A DNA stretch of 64,000 nt from Polynucleobacter sp. AM-7D1 (GTDB lineage Bacteria; Pseudomonadota; Gammaproteobacteria; Burkholderiales; Burkholderiaceae), in assembly GCF_018688455.1 (NCBI RefSeq), contig NZ_CP061319.1:620001-684000 (forward strand). The letters run 5' to 3'. Under the pieces are notes generated by a model, which saw nothing but the letters and a program-made list of their open reading frames with translations, made no database searches and was not told where the DNA came from. The first letter of the stretch is position 1; the number at the start of each line of letters is the position of its first letter. Below are positions 55,282-63,795 of this stretch, piece by piece. The translations under genes and the position numbers were made by a program.

Positions 55282-57255
55282 ATGGAACCATTGATGCAAG
55301 AAAACCGCGTATTTAACCCACCTGCAGACTTTGTTAAAGCTGCGGCCATTCCTGGAATGGAAGCTTACAACAAGCTTTGTGCTGAAGCTGAGAAAGATTA
55401 TGACGGTTTTTGGGGTCGTCTTGCTAAAGAAAACATTTACTGGAAAAAGCCTTTCACCAAAGTTTTGGATGAATCTAAGGCGCCTTTCTATAAGTGGTTT
55501 GAAGATGGTACAACAAATGCTTCATACAATTGCCTGGATCGACAAGTTGAAAATGGTCTCGGCAATAAGACTGCACTGATTTTTGAAGCTGATGATGGTT
55601 CCGTTACAAATGTAACTTACCAAGATTTGCTCGAGCGCGTTTGCAAAATGGCAAATGCACTTCGCAAGATGGGTATCAAGTCCGGTGATAGCGTCATTAT
55701 TTATATGGCGATGACTATTGAAGGCATCGTTGCCATGCAAGCTTGCGCCCGTATTGGTGCAATTCACTCTGTTGTGTTTGGCGGCTTCTCTGCGCAAGCT
55801 TTACGTGATCGCATTATTGACGTCGGTGCCGTTGCAGTGATTACTGCTGATGGTCAATTCCGTGGTGGTAAATCATTGCCATTGAAGGCGATTTGCGATG
55901 AAGCCCTTTCTACTGGTGAGTGCGGCAAGGTTAAGCATGTCATCGTAAATAAGCGTACAGGCTCTGAAGTCACGATGACTGCGGGTCGTGACGTATGGAT
56001 GCAAGAAATTGTTGCTAACGAATCTGCTACATGCGAGCCAGAGTGGGTTAGTGCTGAGCACCCACTATTTATTTTGTACACATCTGGATCAACAGGTAAG
56101 CCAAAAGGCGTACAACATTCAACCGGTGGTTACCTCTTGTGGGCAATCCTCACAATGAAGTGGACATTTGACATTAAGCCGAATGATGTGTTCTGGTGTA
56201 CCGCGGATATTGGTTGGGTAACAGGCCACTCCTATATTACATACGGCCCTTTAGCTGTAGGCGCTACTGAAATCGTATTTGAAGGTGTTCCAACCTATCC
56301 AAATGCTGGCCGTTTCTGGGACATGATCCAAAAACACAAAGCGACTATTTTCTACACTGCTCCAACAGCAATTCGTTCGCTCATCAAAGCATCAAGTAAT
56401 GATTCAACAGTGCATCCAAAGAGCTATGATCTTTCCTCATTGCGCCTCTTGGGTTCAGTTGGCGAGCCGATTAATCCAGAAGCTTGGATGTGGTACTACG
56501 AGAATGTGGGTGGTTCACGTTGCCCAATCGCGGATACCTTCTGGCAAACTGAAACTGGTGGACATATGATTTCACCATTGCCAGGTGCAACACCAATGGT
56601 TCCAGGCTCATGCACATTGCCATTGCCAGGCATTCAGGCAGCAATTGTGGACGAGGCTGGCGTTGATGTTCCAAACGGTCAAGGCGGTATTTTGGTTGTC
56701 AAGCGCCCATGGCCTTCCATGATTCGTACGATTTGGGGTGATCCAGATCGTTTCGTCAAGTCTTATTTCCCAGAAGAGTTGGGCGGCACTTTGTATCTAG
56801 CAGGTGACGGCGCAATTCGCAATAAAGAGACTGGCTACTTCACCATTACTGGTCGTATCGATGATGTGCTAAACGTTTCTGGTCACCGCATGGGCACGAT
56901 GGAAATTGAGTCTTGCTTAGTTGCCAATCCATTAGTTGCTGAAGCAGCGGTAGTGGGTCGTCCAGATGAAATGACTGGTGAAGCCATCTGCGTATTCGTG
57001 GTGCTTAAAGGCGGTCGCCCAACCGGTGAAGAGGCCAAGAAAGTTGCCACTGAGTTGCGTAATTGGGTTGGTAAAGAGATTGGCCCAATTGCTAAACCTA
57101 AGGACGTTCGTTTTGGTGATAACTTGCCTAAGACCCGTTCTGGCAAGATCATGCGTCGCTTGTTGCGTGTGATTGCTAAAGGTGAAGAAGTGACTCAAGA
57201 TACTTCAACCCTTGAAAATCCGGCAATCTTAGATCAGCTCAAAGAGTCTGTTTAA
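55282..57255 (+). CDS. acs: acetyl-CoA synthetase (AMP-forming)
   Basis: 657 aa. Adenylate-forming signature [23 protein letters not shown], substrate-site region [36 protein letters not shown], and the C-terminal hinge/catalytic Lys in [15 protein letters not shown] (a usual site of acetylation control). It activates acetate to acetyl-CoA. AGAAGGG precedes ATG 55282; a second ATG four codons later is possible. It stands alone, followed by tRNA-Ser. Confidence 0.97.
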   Translation: MEPLMQENRVFNPPADFVKAAAIPGMEAYNKLCAEAEKDYDGFWGRLAKENIYWKKPFTKVLDESKAPFYKWFEDGTTNASYNCLDRQVENGLGNKTALIFEADDGSVTNVTYQDLLERVCKMANALRKMGIKSGDSVIIYMAMTIEGIVAMQACARIGAIHSVVFGGFSAQALRDRIIDVGAVAVITADGQFRGGKSLPLKAICDEALSTGECGKVKHVIVNKRTGSEVTMTAGRDVWMQEIVANESATCEPEWVSAEHPLFILYTSGSTGKPKGVQHSTGGYLLWAILTMKWTFDIKPNDVFWCTADIGWVTGHSYITYGPLAVGATEIVFEGVPTYPNAGRFWDMIQKHKATIFYTAPTAIRSLIKASSNDSTVHPKSYDLSSLRLLGSVGEPINPEAWMWYYENVGGSRCPIADTFWQTETGGHMISPLPGATPMVPGSCTLPLPGIQAAIVDEAGVDVPNGQGGILVVKRPWPSMIRTIWGDPDRFVKSYFPEELGGTLYLAGDGAIRNKETGYFTITGRIDDVLNVSGHRMGTMEIESCLVANPLVAEAAVVGRPDEMTGEAICVFVVLKGGRPTGEEAKKVATELRNWVGKEIGPIAKPKDVRFGDNLPKTRSGKIMRRLLRVIAKGEEVTQDTSTLENPAILDQLKESV

Positions 57256-57315
57256 GTAGTCACATCGGTTTTTAGAGGTGGACCCTTCCGGCAAACGTAT
57301 AATCAATGGCTGTAC

Positions 57316-57406
57316 GGAAGGGTGGATGAGCGGTTTAAGTCACACGCCTGGAAAGCGTGCGTAGGTTAATAGCCTACCGCGGGTTCGAATCCCGCCTCTT
57401 CCGCCA
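57316..57406 (+). tRNA. tRNA-Ser (anticodon GGA)
   Basis: 91 nt class II tRNA: acceptor GGAAGGG / CTCTTCC, anticodon stem CACGC / GCGTG around CTGGAAA, long variable arm (GTAGG...CCTAC), T loop TTCGAAT, G73 and an encoded CCA. A TATAAT box lies at 57298-57303, 13 bp upstream, with no clear -35. An intrinsic terminator follows. Confidence 0.96.
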
Positions 57407-57414
57407 GTAGTTTG

Positions 57415-57438
57415 AAACCACCTTCGGGTGGTTTTTTT
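57415..57438 (+). terminator. intrinsic terminator after tRNA-Ser
   Basis: AAACCACC / GGTGGTTT stem with a TTCG loop and an uninterrupted T-run to 57438. Confidence 0.85.
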
Positions 57439-57502
57439 CATTGTTTTTAGCCTAATTTTTCTTAAAAAAGGCCCTGGCAAACAATTTATTTAGCCCCTCA
57501 AC

Positions 57503-57528
57503 CCCCTGTTTTTAATCAAAAAATGGGG
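57503..57528 (+). other. terminator-like hairpin between tRNA-Ser and the phasin gene
   Basis: CCCC...GGGG outer stem and TTTTT/AAAAA inner stem with a two-base mismatch, followed by TTTTTGATATTTTTG. Nothing recognisable is encoded between it and the tRNA-Ser terminator. It may be a back-up terminator. The rest of 57439-57560 is AT-rich with no gene. Confidence 0.4.
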
Positions 57529-57564
57529 TTTTTGATATTTTTGTTGCGTTGCCGCAAATAATTC

Positions 57565-57593
57565 TTGCAGTGCAATAAAAAACTTTTTACAAT
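57565..57593 (+). promoter_or_regulatory. phasin promoter with overlapping palindrome
   Basis: TTGCAG (57565-57570), a 17 bp spacer and TACAAT (57588-57593). The -35 is part of the palindrome TTGCAGTGCAA (57565-57575). Related TTGC/GCAA sequences lie at 57550-57557 and 57597-57606. They could be sites for a PhaR-like repressor; that assignment is inference. Confidence 0.55.
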
Positions 57594-57640
57594 GGTGCAT
57601 CGCAATAAATTTTATCAATTTAAAAAATTAGGAAAACATC

Positions 57641-58213
57641 ATGTTCCAGAATCAATTAAACGACCAACTCTCACAAGCTCAAGCTAAAGCTGTTGAAAAC
57701 GCAAAGTACTTGGCTCAAGTAGCTGTTGAAAGTGCAAAAGAATTAGCTGAAATCAACCAAGCTGCTGCTAAAGATGCTTTAGTTGTTGCTCAAGATGCAA
57801 GCGCACAATTGTTGGCAATTAAAGATGCTCAACAGTTGGCAAAATTGGCTCAGCCAGAAACTGCTCAAGAAGCTGCTAAGTACGCTGCTGCTTACCAAGC
57901 TAAAGTAAACAAAGTTGTACGTAACGGCAACAAAGAAGTTGCTCAAGTTGTTGAGGCTTCTATCGATGACGCACGTGCTGACATGGTTAAGTTTGTTAAA
58001 GAAGCTACTAAGACAGCTCCTGCTGGTACTGAGGCATTTGTTTCTGCATTCAAAACTGCATTCGAAACTTCACTCCAACAGTTTGACCAAGTTCGCGCTT
58101 CAGCAACTGATGCTTTCGCAAACTTTGAGAAAAGTGTTGATACTGCAATGGCTAACTTTCAAGGTCAATACGCAGTAGCTAAGCCAGCTGCAAAAAGCCG
58201 TAAAGCTGCTTAA
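57641..58213 (+). CDS. phasin family protein
   Basis: 190 aa, almost entirely alpha-helical and Ala/Gln/Val-rich, with the Phasin_2 pattern (LAQVAVESAKELAEINQAAAKDALVVAQ; VSAFKTAFETSLQQFDQVRASATDAFANFEKSVD) and a basic KPAAKSRKAA tail. Phasins coat polyhydroxyalkanoate granules and limit their size. It has its own promoter, an AGGA ribosome binding site and an intrinsic terminator, so it is a highly expressed monocistronic gene by layout. No pha synthase gene is in the window. Confidence 0.92.
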   Translation: MFQNQLNDQLSQAQAKAVENAKYLAQVAVESAKELAEINQAAAKDALVVAQDASAQLLAIKDAQQLAKLAQPETAQEAAKYAAAYQAKVNKVVRNGNKEVAQVVEASIDDARADMVKFVKEATKTAPAGTEAFVSAFKTAFETSLQQFDQVRASATDAFANFEKSVDTAMANFQGQYAVAKPAAKSRKAA

Positions 58214-58236
58214 TTCGCTTTAACTGCTTCAAGTGA

Positions 58237-58265
58237 GAAACCGCCTTCGGGCGGTTTTTCTTTTT
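58237..58265 (+). terminator. intrinsic terminator of the phasin gene
   Basis: AAACCGCC / GGCGGTTT stem with a TTCG loop, followed by TTTCTTTTT. The stem begins 23 bp after the stop codon. Confidence 0.85.
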
Positions 58266-58370
58266 CCACTTACCGTAGAGGTGTATAGCGGAAAAACCGA
58301 GGGATTCGATCTCTATGGAAATCCTGATTAGTGCGCGGTATCCAAGATACTGGTGGGGTTGTTACTTTTG

Positions 58371-58391
58371 ATATATCATTAGTTGATATAT
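58371..58391 (+). promoter_or_regulatory. palindromic operator upstream of the tumE-tumA-like locus
   Basis: A perfect eight-base inverted repeat ATATATCA / TGATATAT separated by TTAGT. It lies 7 bp before the ATG at 58399, where an autoregulated toxin-antitoxin operator is expected. Confidence 0.55.
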
Positions 58392-58398
58392 TTAGGTG

Positions 58399-58752
58399 AT
58401 GAAATCACCAGGCAAGCATGTTTTATTGGATCTGCATCAACAGATCTTGGATCAGGAGGATGGCTATTAGATCAAGATAGAAGCTTGGGAAGTTAAGGCG
58501 AGTATGTCTATACCTCATGGGATTCGATATTCTTTAACTCTGCACAATCCTCGGGGTGTTCGAATACTGGGCTATGACAACGCTCATTCGCCAAAGTTTT
58601 CTGGCTATATAAATCGTAAACTTCCTTATGATCACAGGCATCGGTGCCCCACAGATCTGGGGGTTGTCTATCAGTTCATAGATGCCTACCAATTGCTAAA
58701 AGATTTTTTTGAGGACGTTGATAAGACATTAAGTTTGGTGAGGGATAAATGA
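58399..58752 (+). pseudogene. TumE-family toxin gene interrupted by an in-frame TAG
   Basis: Reading from ATG 58399 in one frame gives MKSPGKHVLLDLHQQILDQ, then EDGY, a TAG at 58468-58470, then IKIEAWEVKAS, and continues without shift into HGIRYSLTLHNPRGVRILGYDN. The part before the stop looks like the normal N-terminus of DUF6516/TumE proteins (short strand ending in DGY, then a strand ending in W-x-V and HGIRYSL). The amber codon therefore splits an otherwise intact gene of 117 codons. It could be a real inactivation, a sequencing error or a readthrough codon. Confidence 0.65.
58504..58752 (+). CDS. TumE-family (DUF6516) toxin, C-terminal 82 residues downstream of the amber codon
   Basis: 82 aa if translation starts at the internal ATG 58504, which has AAGG five to six bases upstream. 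It retains the family core HGIRYSLTLHNPRGVRILGYDNAH, the basic DHRHRCP motif and QLLKDFFEDVDKTL. TumE proteins are toxins (RNA-targeting in the characterised case) paired with a TumA DNA-binding antitoxin, here encoded with an ATGA overlap. The missing N-terminal strand may leave it inactive. See the longer interrupted frame from 58399. Confidence 0.7.
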   Translation: MSIPHGIRYSLTLHNPRGVRILGYDNAHSPKFSGYINRKLPYDHRHRCPTDLGVVYQFIDAYQLLKDFFEDVDKTLSLVRDK

Positions 58753-59096
58753 AAGTTATAAAGATAGGAATTGCATCTCAGCAACAAATGCGTCAACGTG
58801 TACTGATGATAGCTAGGGGTCAATTACAAGTTCAGCCAAGTGATCCCAAAATATGGTTTACCTCTATGCGCTCTCTGGCTCAAGTTCTGAGCGATGAAAA
58901 TCGTGCACTACTCAATGTTATTCGTGAATCAAAACCCATTTCCATTTCTGAGTTGGCTGAATTAACCGGGCGCAAGCAAGGAAACCTATCCCGTACGCTA
59001 AAGACAATGTCCAACTATGGGATTGTCAAAATGCAAAGGCAGGCAAAAGCATTGCGTCCTATTGTTTGTGCTGATAGATACGAAATTTTTGTATAG
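58749..59096 (+). CDS. TumA-like HTH antitoxin/transcriptional regulator
   Basis: 115 aa. The C-terminal half is a winged helix of the MarR-like type (SISELAELTGRKQGNLSRTLKTMSNYGIV). The N-terminal half (IASQQQMRQRVLMIARGQLQ) probably contacts the toxin. Genes of this kind follow TumE/DUF6516 toxins and bind the operator in front of the pair, here the palindrome at 58371-58391. It overlaps the toxin gene by four bases. Confidence 0.8.
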   Translation: MKVIKIGIASQQQMRQRVLMIARGQLQVQPSDPKIWFTSMRSLAQVLSDENRALLNVIRESKPISISELAELTGRKQGNLSRTLKTMSNYGIVKMQRQAKALRPIVCADRYEIFV

Positions 59097-59121
59097 TAAG
59101 AGTGCTTAATTGATTCATTTA

Positions 59122-61521
59122 ATGACGTCTAAATTTTCATTACTTCACCTTTGGCTAGCCCGACTCTTCGTCGCAATCTTTGTATTGACCTTTTTATTCT
59201 GGGGCGCTTGCCAACTTTGGGTTCCTGGTGCCATCAAGAGTGCAGTAGAGATTTACGGCAATAAGATTGGCTATCAAATTACCTATAAAGATCTCAGCAT
59301 CTCTCCCTTGCGATTGCGTATCGAAATTGATGGCTTGCGATTGGTGAATAAGTATCAAGGGCAATTGCTTGACTTAAAGAAATCGGTAGTGATGCTGAAG
59401 TGGTCTCACCTCATTATTGGGGAATTGGGATTCGATGAGATTCTGTTGGATGGGCCTAGCATTAAGCTCGAAAAGATAGCCTCTAAAGGTGCGACAGGGC
59501 AATGGAATTGGCAGGAGTTGATAGCCGCGATTAAGCGTAATTTACCCCCAGTGGATTCAGCCGCCCCTAAGAAAAATATCAAAATATCAGTTGATCAATT
59601 TCAGCTCGTCAATGGCTCATTTGAGGTGTTAGACCCTAATAAAAATTTACACGAGCAATTTAAGTTGCTTTCGATTGAGTTATTAGATATAGCAAACTAC
59701 GATACGCAAGGTGTTGTGAATGGCGTTCGCGGCCAGTATGGATTCAATTTGGGTGCACTGAACTTTACTTTGCCAGGCTTGAATAAAAAGATTGCATTTA
59801 AGCATCTTGCTATTAAGGGCGCATTAGATAATCCGGCGCCAGATACGCTGGGCGCTCAAATTGATTTTGAGATTGATGAAGGACGCATCAGCTCCCATTG
59901 GGATTTCAAAGCCGACAAATCAATCGCAGCCAAAGTGCAGATAGACAATATTTCAATTACCCCTTTTGTTACATTGCTTCCAGCTAATAAAGAAATTTTG
60001 ACCCAGGGTGGAGTCATTCAGTCTGTGATAGATGTCAGCCTGAAGGATGATGCACTTTCTATATCGGGAGATTTGCATTTACTAGGTTTAGATTTACTTG
60101 AGCAGGGGCAAAGGCAATCACTCGTGAAATGGAATTCTGGTGATGTAAGTCGATTTGTTTATCAGAGTTCAAAAAACTCTGGCGCAAGTCTGTCTATTGA
60201 TGAATTATCGGTTTCTCAACCAACTCTCCAGTTTGAAATTGATGAAAAAGGCTTCTCTAATTTCAGACGTTTATTTTCCAAGTCGGATAGTGATCTGAAG
60301 ATTGATCCATCTGTAGTGGAGCCAAAAGAAAAACAGTTGTTTACCCTGGATATCAAATCATTGCGCTTGCGAGATGGCGAAGTGCAATTTTCTGACTTGG
60401 CGATGAAGCCCAACTTCAAAGTCAATCTCAGAAAATTTAATGCCAGGTTTACAAATATCAATAATCTTCCGGGCTATTCATCAACTATGGCCTTGGATGG
60501 CATGTTGGCAGAATCGGGATCGCTTCGGGGTAAGGGTCAAATGGCGTTTGATGATCCGCGTCGTAATAACGATGTGACGCTGAACTTCAAAAATGCTCCA
60601 CTCTATGCTTTTAATCCAGCAGTCATGACCTTTGCCGGATACCAAATCGCAAGCGGTCGGATCAATTTGAATTTGCATTACAGCGCCAAAGATGGTGATC
60701 TGAAGGGAAGCAATCAAATCATTATTAAGAAGATTGAGCTTGGCGAAGAAGTGGCCGATTTTCAGGGGAAAAAATTGCCACTGGGTTTAGCAATCGCTCT
60801 GCTTGAGGATTCTGACGATACGATTGATGTCACGATCAATATTGCTGGTAATGTGGATTCACCTGAGTTCAGTGCGAGTGGTCTGGTGTGGCAGGCAATT
60901 AGCAATGTTTTAACTAATGTCGCCACTGCACCATTTAGAGCCTTAGGCGCGCTCTTAGGTATGGGGCCTAATGAAGGTGTGAATGCGGTTTTGGGCGAGG
61001 CTGTGTACTTACCGCCAGATCAAGATCGTTTAGAAAAATTTGGCGATTTTTTAGTGAAGAAGCCCCATGCCACATTGGAGCTCGTAGGCACTTATGATCC
61101 TAATGAAGATAAGCCTGCTTTAGCGAGGGCCATCGCAGATTTAGCCATTCTCAAGTTGGCTGGAATAAATATCTCACCGAATGATCCTATTCCAACACCT
61201 GATTTTTCTGATCCCAAGGTGCAATCTAGCTTGAAGTCGGCCTATGCTCAATACCTTGGCAGAATCAAATTAGGTCAACGCTTAATTACTCTCCCAGATG
61301 GGGCGGGGCGCAATGATCAATTGCATGCGGAGCTGATTGCCAGCATTCCCATGACAGAAGAAGATATGAAAGGCCTGGCTAAAAACCGAGCAAAGCAGGC
61401 GCAAAGCTTAATGGTGAAAAGTAACCCAGAACTAAATGATCGAATTAGCCTAGGTGAGGTCAAAGCCGTTAGCGCAGGTAAGGAGGGCGTTCCCCTCGAA
61501 GTTGAGGTCAGAATCAAGTAG
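59122..61521 (+). CDS. DUF748 (AsmA-like) envelope protein
   Basis: 799 aa from ATG 59122; the in-frame TTG at 59110 has no support. One N-terminal membrane helix (LARLFVAIFVLTFLFWGACQLW) is followed by a long periplasmic beta-rich domain typical of AsmA/DUF748 proteins (YKDLSISPLRLRIEIDGLRLVN, GYQIASGRINLNLHYSAKDGDLKGSNQIIIKKIELGE). The family is thought to form bridges for lipid transfer between membranes; no substrate is known. It ends in a conserved LEVEVRIK and is followed by a small lipoprotein gene 9 bp away. Confidence 0.87.
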   Translation: MTSKFSLLHLWLARLFVAIFVLTFLFWGACQLWVPGAIKSAVEIYGNKIGYQITYKDLSISPLRLRIEIDGLRLVNKYQGQLLDLKKSVVMLKWSHLIIGELGFDEILLDGPSIKLEKIASKGATGQWNWQELIAAIKRNLPPVDSAAPKKNIKISVDQFQLVNGSFEVLDPNKNLHEQFKLLSIELLDIANYDTQGVVNGVRGQYGFNLGALNFTLPGLNKKIAFKHLAIKGALDNPAPDTLGAQIDFEIDEGRISSHWDFKADKSIAAKVQIDNISITPFVTLLPANKEILTQGGVIQSVIDVSLKDDALSISGDLHLLGLDLLEQGQRQSLVKWNSGDVSRFVYQSSKNSGASLSIDELSVSQPTLQFEIDEKGFSNFRRLFSKSDSDLKIDPSVVEPKEKQLFTLDIKSLRLRDGEVQFSDLAMKPNFKVNLRKFNARFTNINNLPGYSSTMALDGMLAESGSLRGKGQMAFDDPRRNNDVTLNFKNAPLYAFNPAVMTFAGYQIASGRINLNLHYSAKDGDLKGSNQIIIKKIELGEEVADFQGKKLPLGLAIALLEDSDDTIDVTINIAGNVDSPEFSASGLVWQAISNVLTNVATAPFRALGALLGMGPNEGVNAVLGEAVYLPPDQDRLEKFGDFLVKKPHATLELVGTYDPNEDKPALARAIADLAILKLAGINISPNDPIPTPDFSDPKVQSSLKSAYAQYLGRIKLGQRLITLPDGAGRNDQLHAELIASIPMTEEDMKGLAKNRAKQAQSLMVKSNPELNDRISLGEVKAVSAGKEGVPLEVEVRIK

Positions 61522-61530
61522 ACTTGAGGT

Positions 61531-61755
61531 ATGAATTTACCTACATTCCGCCCCCTAGCCATTCTTGCCTCTATTGCCGCCATTTCTCTGGCTGGATGTG
61601 GTTCCATTGAGTCAGCCGCTCAAGATGACTGCACCTCAATTGGCTGGCAAATTGGTAGCAAAGGTTACAACGACTGTTTCAAGGCGCGTGTCTATGAGCG
61701 TAAGCTGGACTACTCCCTCCCGCCTGGCGATCGGCCATCCCCATCAGTGATTTAA
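61531..61755 (+). CDS. small lipoprotein, function unknown
   Basis: 74 aa. A lipoprotein signal peptide (MNLPTFRPLAILASIAAIS, lipobox LAGC at about residue 23) is followed by a short domain with two cysteines (DDCTSIGWQIGSKGYNDCF). The CTSIGWQIGS-x-YNDC pattern occurs in small uncharacterised proteobacterial lipoproteins. GAGG lies just before the ATG. It probably shares a transcript with the DUF748 gene. Confidence 0.75.
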   Translation: MNLPTFRPLAILASIAAISLAGCGSIESAAQDDCTSIGWQIGSKGYNDCFKARVYERKLDYSLPPGDRPSPSVI

Positions 61756-61817
61756 ACTAGGGTTTACCCTTAATTAATTCACTTGAGCTCCGTCAAGGAC
61801 TTGAGGCTAGAAATAAA

Positions 61818-61839
61818 CCAAAATCATTCGTGATTTTGG
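61818..61839. other. perfect nine-pair hairpin upstream of the formate dehydrogenase operon
   Basis: CCAAAATCA / TGATTTTGG with a TTCG loop. There is no T-run on the plus strand and only TTTATTTC on the minus strand. It could be a weak terminator for the lipoprotein transcript or a regulatory element of the operon at 61957. The remainder of 61756-61956 shows no gene. Confidence 0.45.
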
Positions 61840-61956
61840 GAATTTCCTATATATAGCGGGGCAGATCAGTCCTCGTTAAATCAGGCATTCTCAAGCAAGG
61901 CTTCATGCACATAAAAACAGCATCATTATTGCGACAAGAAATTAGAGACTAAAACT

Positions 61957-63759
61957 ATGAATCACCCAAAACCCTCTGGAGAGATCCAGGCTGTTGCGAT
62001 AGCAACTGCAGATGACTTAAGGGAAACCATTCGTCGCAAAAGCAAGCTAAAGGGGCGTCAAGCAGATGATGTCTCCTTAGCGGAGGTTCGCCAGTTAATT
62101 GGTGATGCACCTCATCGCCGTGATTTGTTGATAGAAAATTTACATAAGCTCAATGATGAATACCGTGCTTTGCATGATCGTCATTTAGTTGCCCTCGCAA
62201 AAGAAATGAATTTGCCGATGGCTGAAGTCTACGAAGTTGCTACTTTCTATCATCACTTCGAAGTGGTGCGCGGCAATGATCCGGTTGCTGATATCACTGT
62301 GCGCGTATGTGATGGCATCGCTTGCGAATTAGCTGGCGCACAAAACCTATTGGCAAAGTTGCCATCCATCTTGGGCAATCCCAAAGTTAAAGTAGTTGCT
62401 GCACCATGTGTAGGTCGTTGTGAGCAAGCGCCTGTAGCAGTTGTGCATCAGTACCCAGTATTGTTTGCCACCACTGACAAGGTTAGTGCTGCCGTCAAAA
62501 ATAATCTGACCACCCAACCAATGGCTAAGGACAGCGCCAATTTTGATCCAGCAGCATTAGCTGAAAAAGGTGTATCTCCTCAAGGTGAAAATCAGGCAGT
62601 CTCTCCTGACTATGTTGGCTATGAGTCTTATCGCGCGCAAGGTGGATATGCTTTAGCCAAAGAAATTATTGACGGCAAAAAAGATGCTGAGAGCATCATC
62701 AAAGCCATGGAAAACTCTGGCCTTCGTGGTCTCGGTGGCGCAGGTTTCCCTGCGGGGCGTAAGTGGCGTATTGTGAAGGATCAAGCTGCACCGAAGTTGA
62801 TGGCAGTAAACATTGACGAAGGTGAGCCAGGCACATTTAAAGACCGTACTTACTTAGAGCGTGATCCCCATCGCTTCTTAGAAGGTTTACTGATTGCAGC
62901 CAATGTAGTGGGTATTGATGCTTGCTATATTTATTTGCGTGATGAGTATCACGGTTGCCGTGAATTGCTCGAAGCGGAGTTAGCTAAGTTGAAGGCTAAC
63001 CCCCCGTTCAAGTTGCCATTGATTGAGTTGCGTCGTGGTGCTGGTGCTTACATTTGTGGTGAAGAATCCGCCATGATTGAAAGTATCGAAGGTAAGCGCG
63101 GCGAACCTCGCATGCGTCCTCCCTATATTGCGCAAGTTGGATTGTTTGGTCGTCCAACACTAGAGCACAACTTTGAAACTCTCTATTGGGTACGCGACAT
63201 TGTCCAACGTGGCCCTGAGTGGTTTAGCTCTTTTGGCCGTCATGATCGTAAAGGCTTACGAAGCTATAGCGTCAGCGGCCGAGTGAAGAGCCCTGGCGTG
63301 AAGCTAGCGCCTGCTGGCATCACTATTCAGGAATTGATTGATGAGTACTGTGGCGGCATGCAAGATGGCCATCAGTTCTATGGCTACTTACCAGGTGGTG
63401 CTTCTGGCGGCATCTTGCCGGCAACCATGAATGACATCCCGCTTGACTTTGATACCTTACAGCCCTATGGATGCTTTATTGGTTCGGCTGCGGTAATGGT
63501 CTTTGGAGATAAGGACAAAGCACGAGATATGGCGCTTAACGTCATGCACTTTTTCGAGCATGAGAGTTGCGGTCAGTGCACACCATGTCGTGTTGGCACA
63601 AGTAAGGCCGCCAAGCTGATGCAGTCTAAGTCTTGGGATAAAGAAACCTTAGAAGACTTAGCTACTGTAATGGTTGATGCCTCCATCTGTGGTCTAGGTC
63701 AAGCTGCGCCTAATCCAATTCGCTGTATTGCTAAATATTTCCCACAAGAAGTTGCTTAA
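61957..63759 (+). CDS. NAD-dependent formate dehydrogenase beta subunit (fused NuoE-NuoF type)
   Basis: 600 aa fusion. The N-terminal NuoE/FdsG-like part (about 60-190) has VYEVATFYHHFEVVRG and a thioredoxin-like [2Fe-2S] site with Cys in VRVCDGIACELAGA and APCVGRCEQAP. The C-terminal NuoF/FdsB-like part has the NADH/FMN segments GLRGLGGAGFPAGRKW and NIDEGEPGTFKDRTYLERDPHR, then the [4Fe-4S] ligands in SCGQCTPCRVGT and PNPIRC. It transfers formate electrons to NAD+. The partner catalytic subunit gene starts 36 bp downstream. The fused layout is that of the two-subunit FDH1 of Methylobacterium. Confidence 0.92.
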   Translation: MNHPKPSGEIQAVAIATADDLRETIRRKSKLKGRQADDVSLAEVRQLIGDAPHRRDLLIENLHKLNDEYRALHDRHLVALAKEMNLPMAEVYEVATFYHHFEVVRGNDPVADITVRVCDGIACELAGAQNLLAKLPSILGNPKVKVVAAPCVGRCEQAPVAVVHQYPVLFATTDKVSAAVKNNLTTQPMAKDSANFDPAALAEKGVSPQGENQAVSPDYVGYESYRAQGGYALAKEIIDGKKDAESIIKAMENSGLRGLGGAGFPAGRKWRIVKDQAAPKLMAVNIDEGEPGTFKDRTYLERDPHRFLEGLLIAANVVGIDACYIYLRDEYHGCRELLEAELAKLKANPPFKLPLIELRRGAGAYICGEESAMIESIEGKRGEPRMRPPYIAQVGLFGRPTLEHNFETLYWVRDIVQRGPEWFSSFGRHDRKGLRSYSVSGRVKSPGVKLAPAGITIQELIDEYCGGMQDGHQFYGYLPGGASGGILPATMNDIPLDFDTLQPYGCFIGSAAVMVFGDKDKARDMALNVMHFFEHESCGQCTPCRVGTSKAAKLMQSKSWDKETLEDLATVMVDASICGLGQAAPNPIRCIAKYFPQEVA

Positions 63760-63795
63760 TTAGCGACAAATTACTAAGGGAAAAACGAGACAAAT

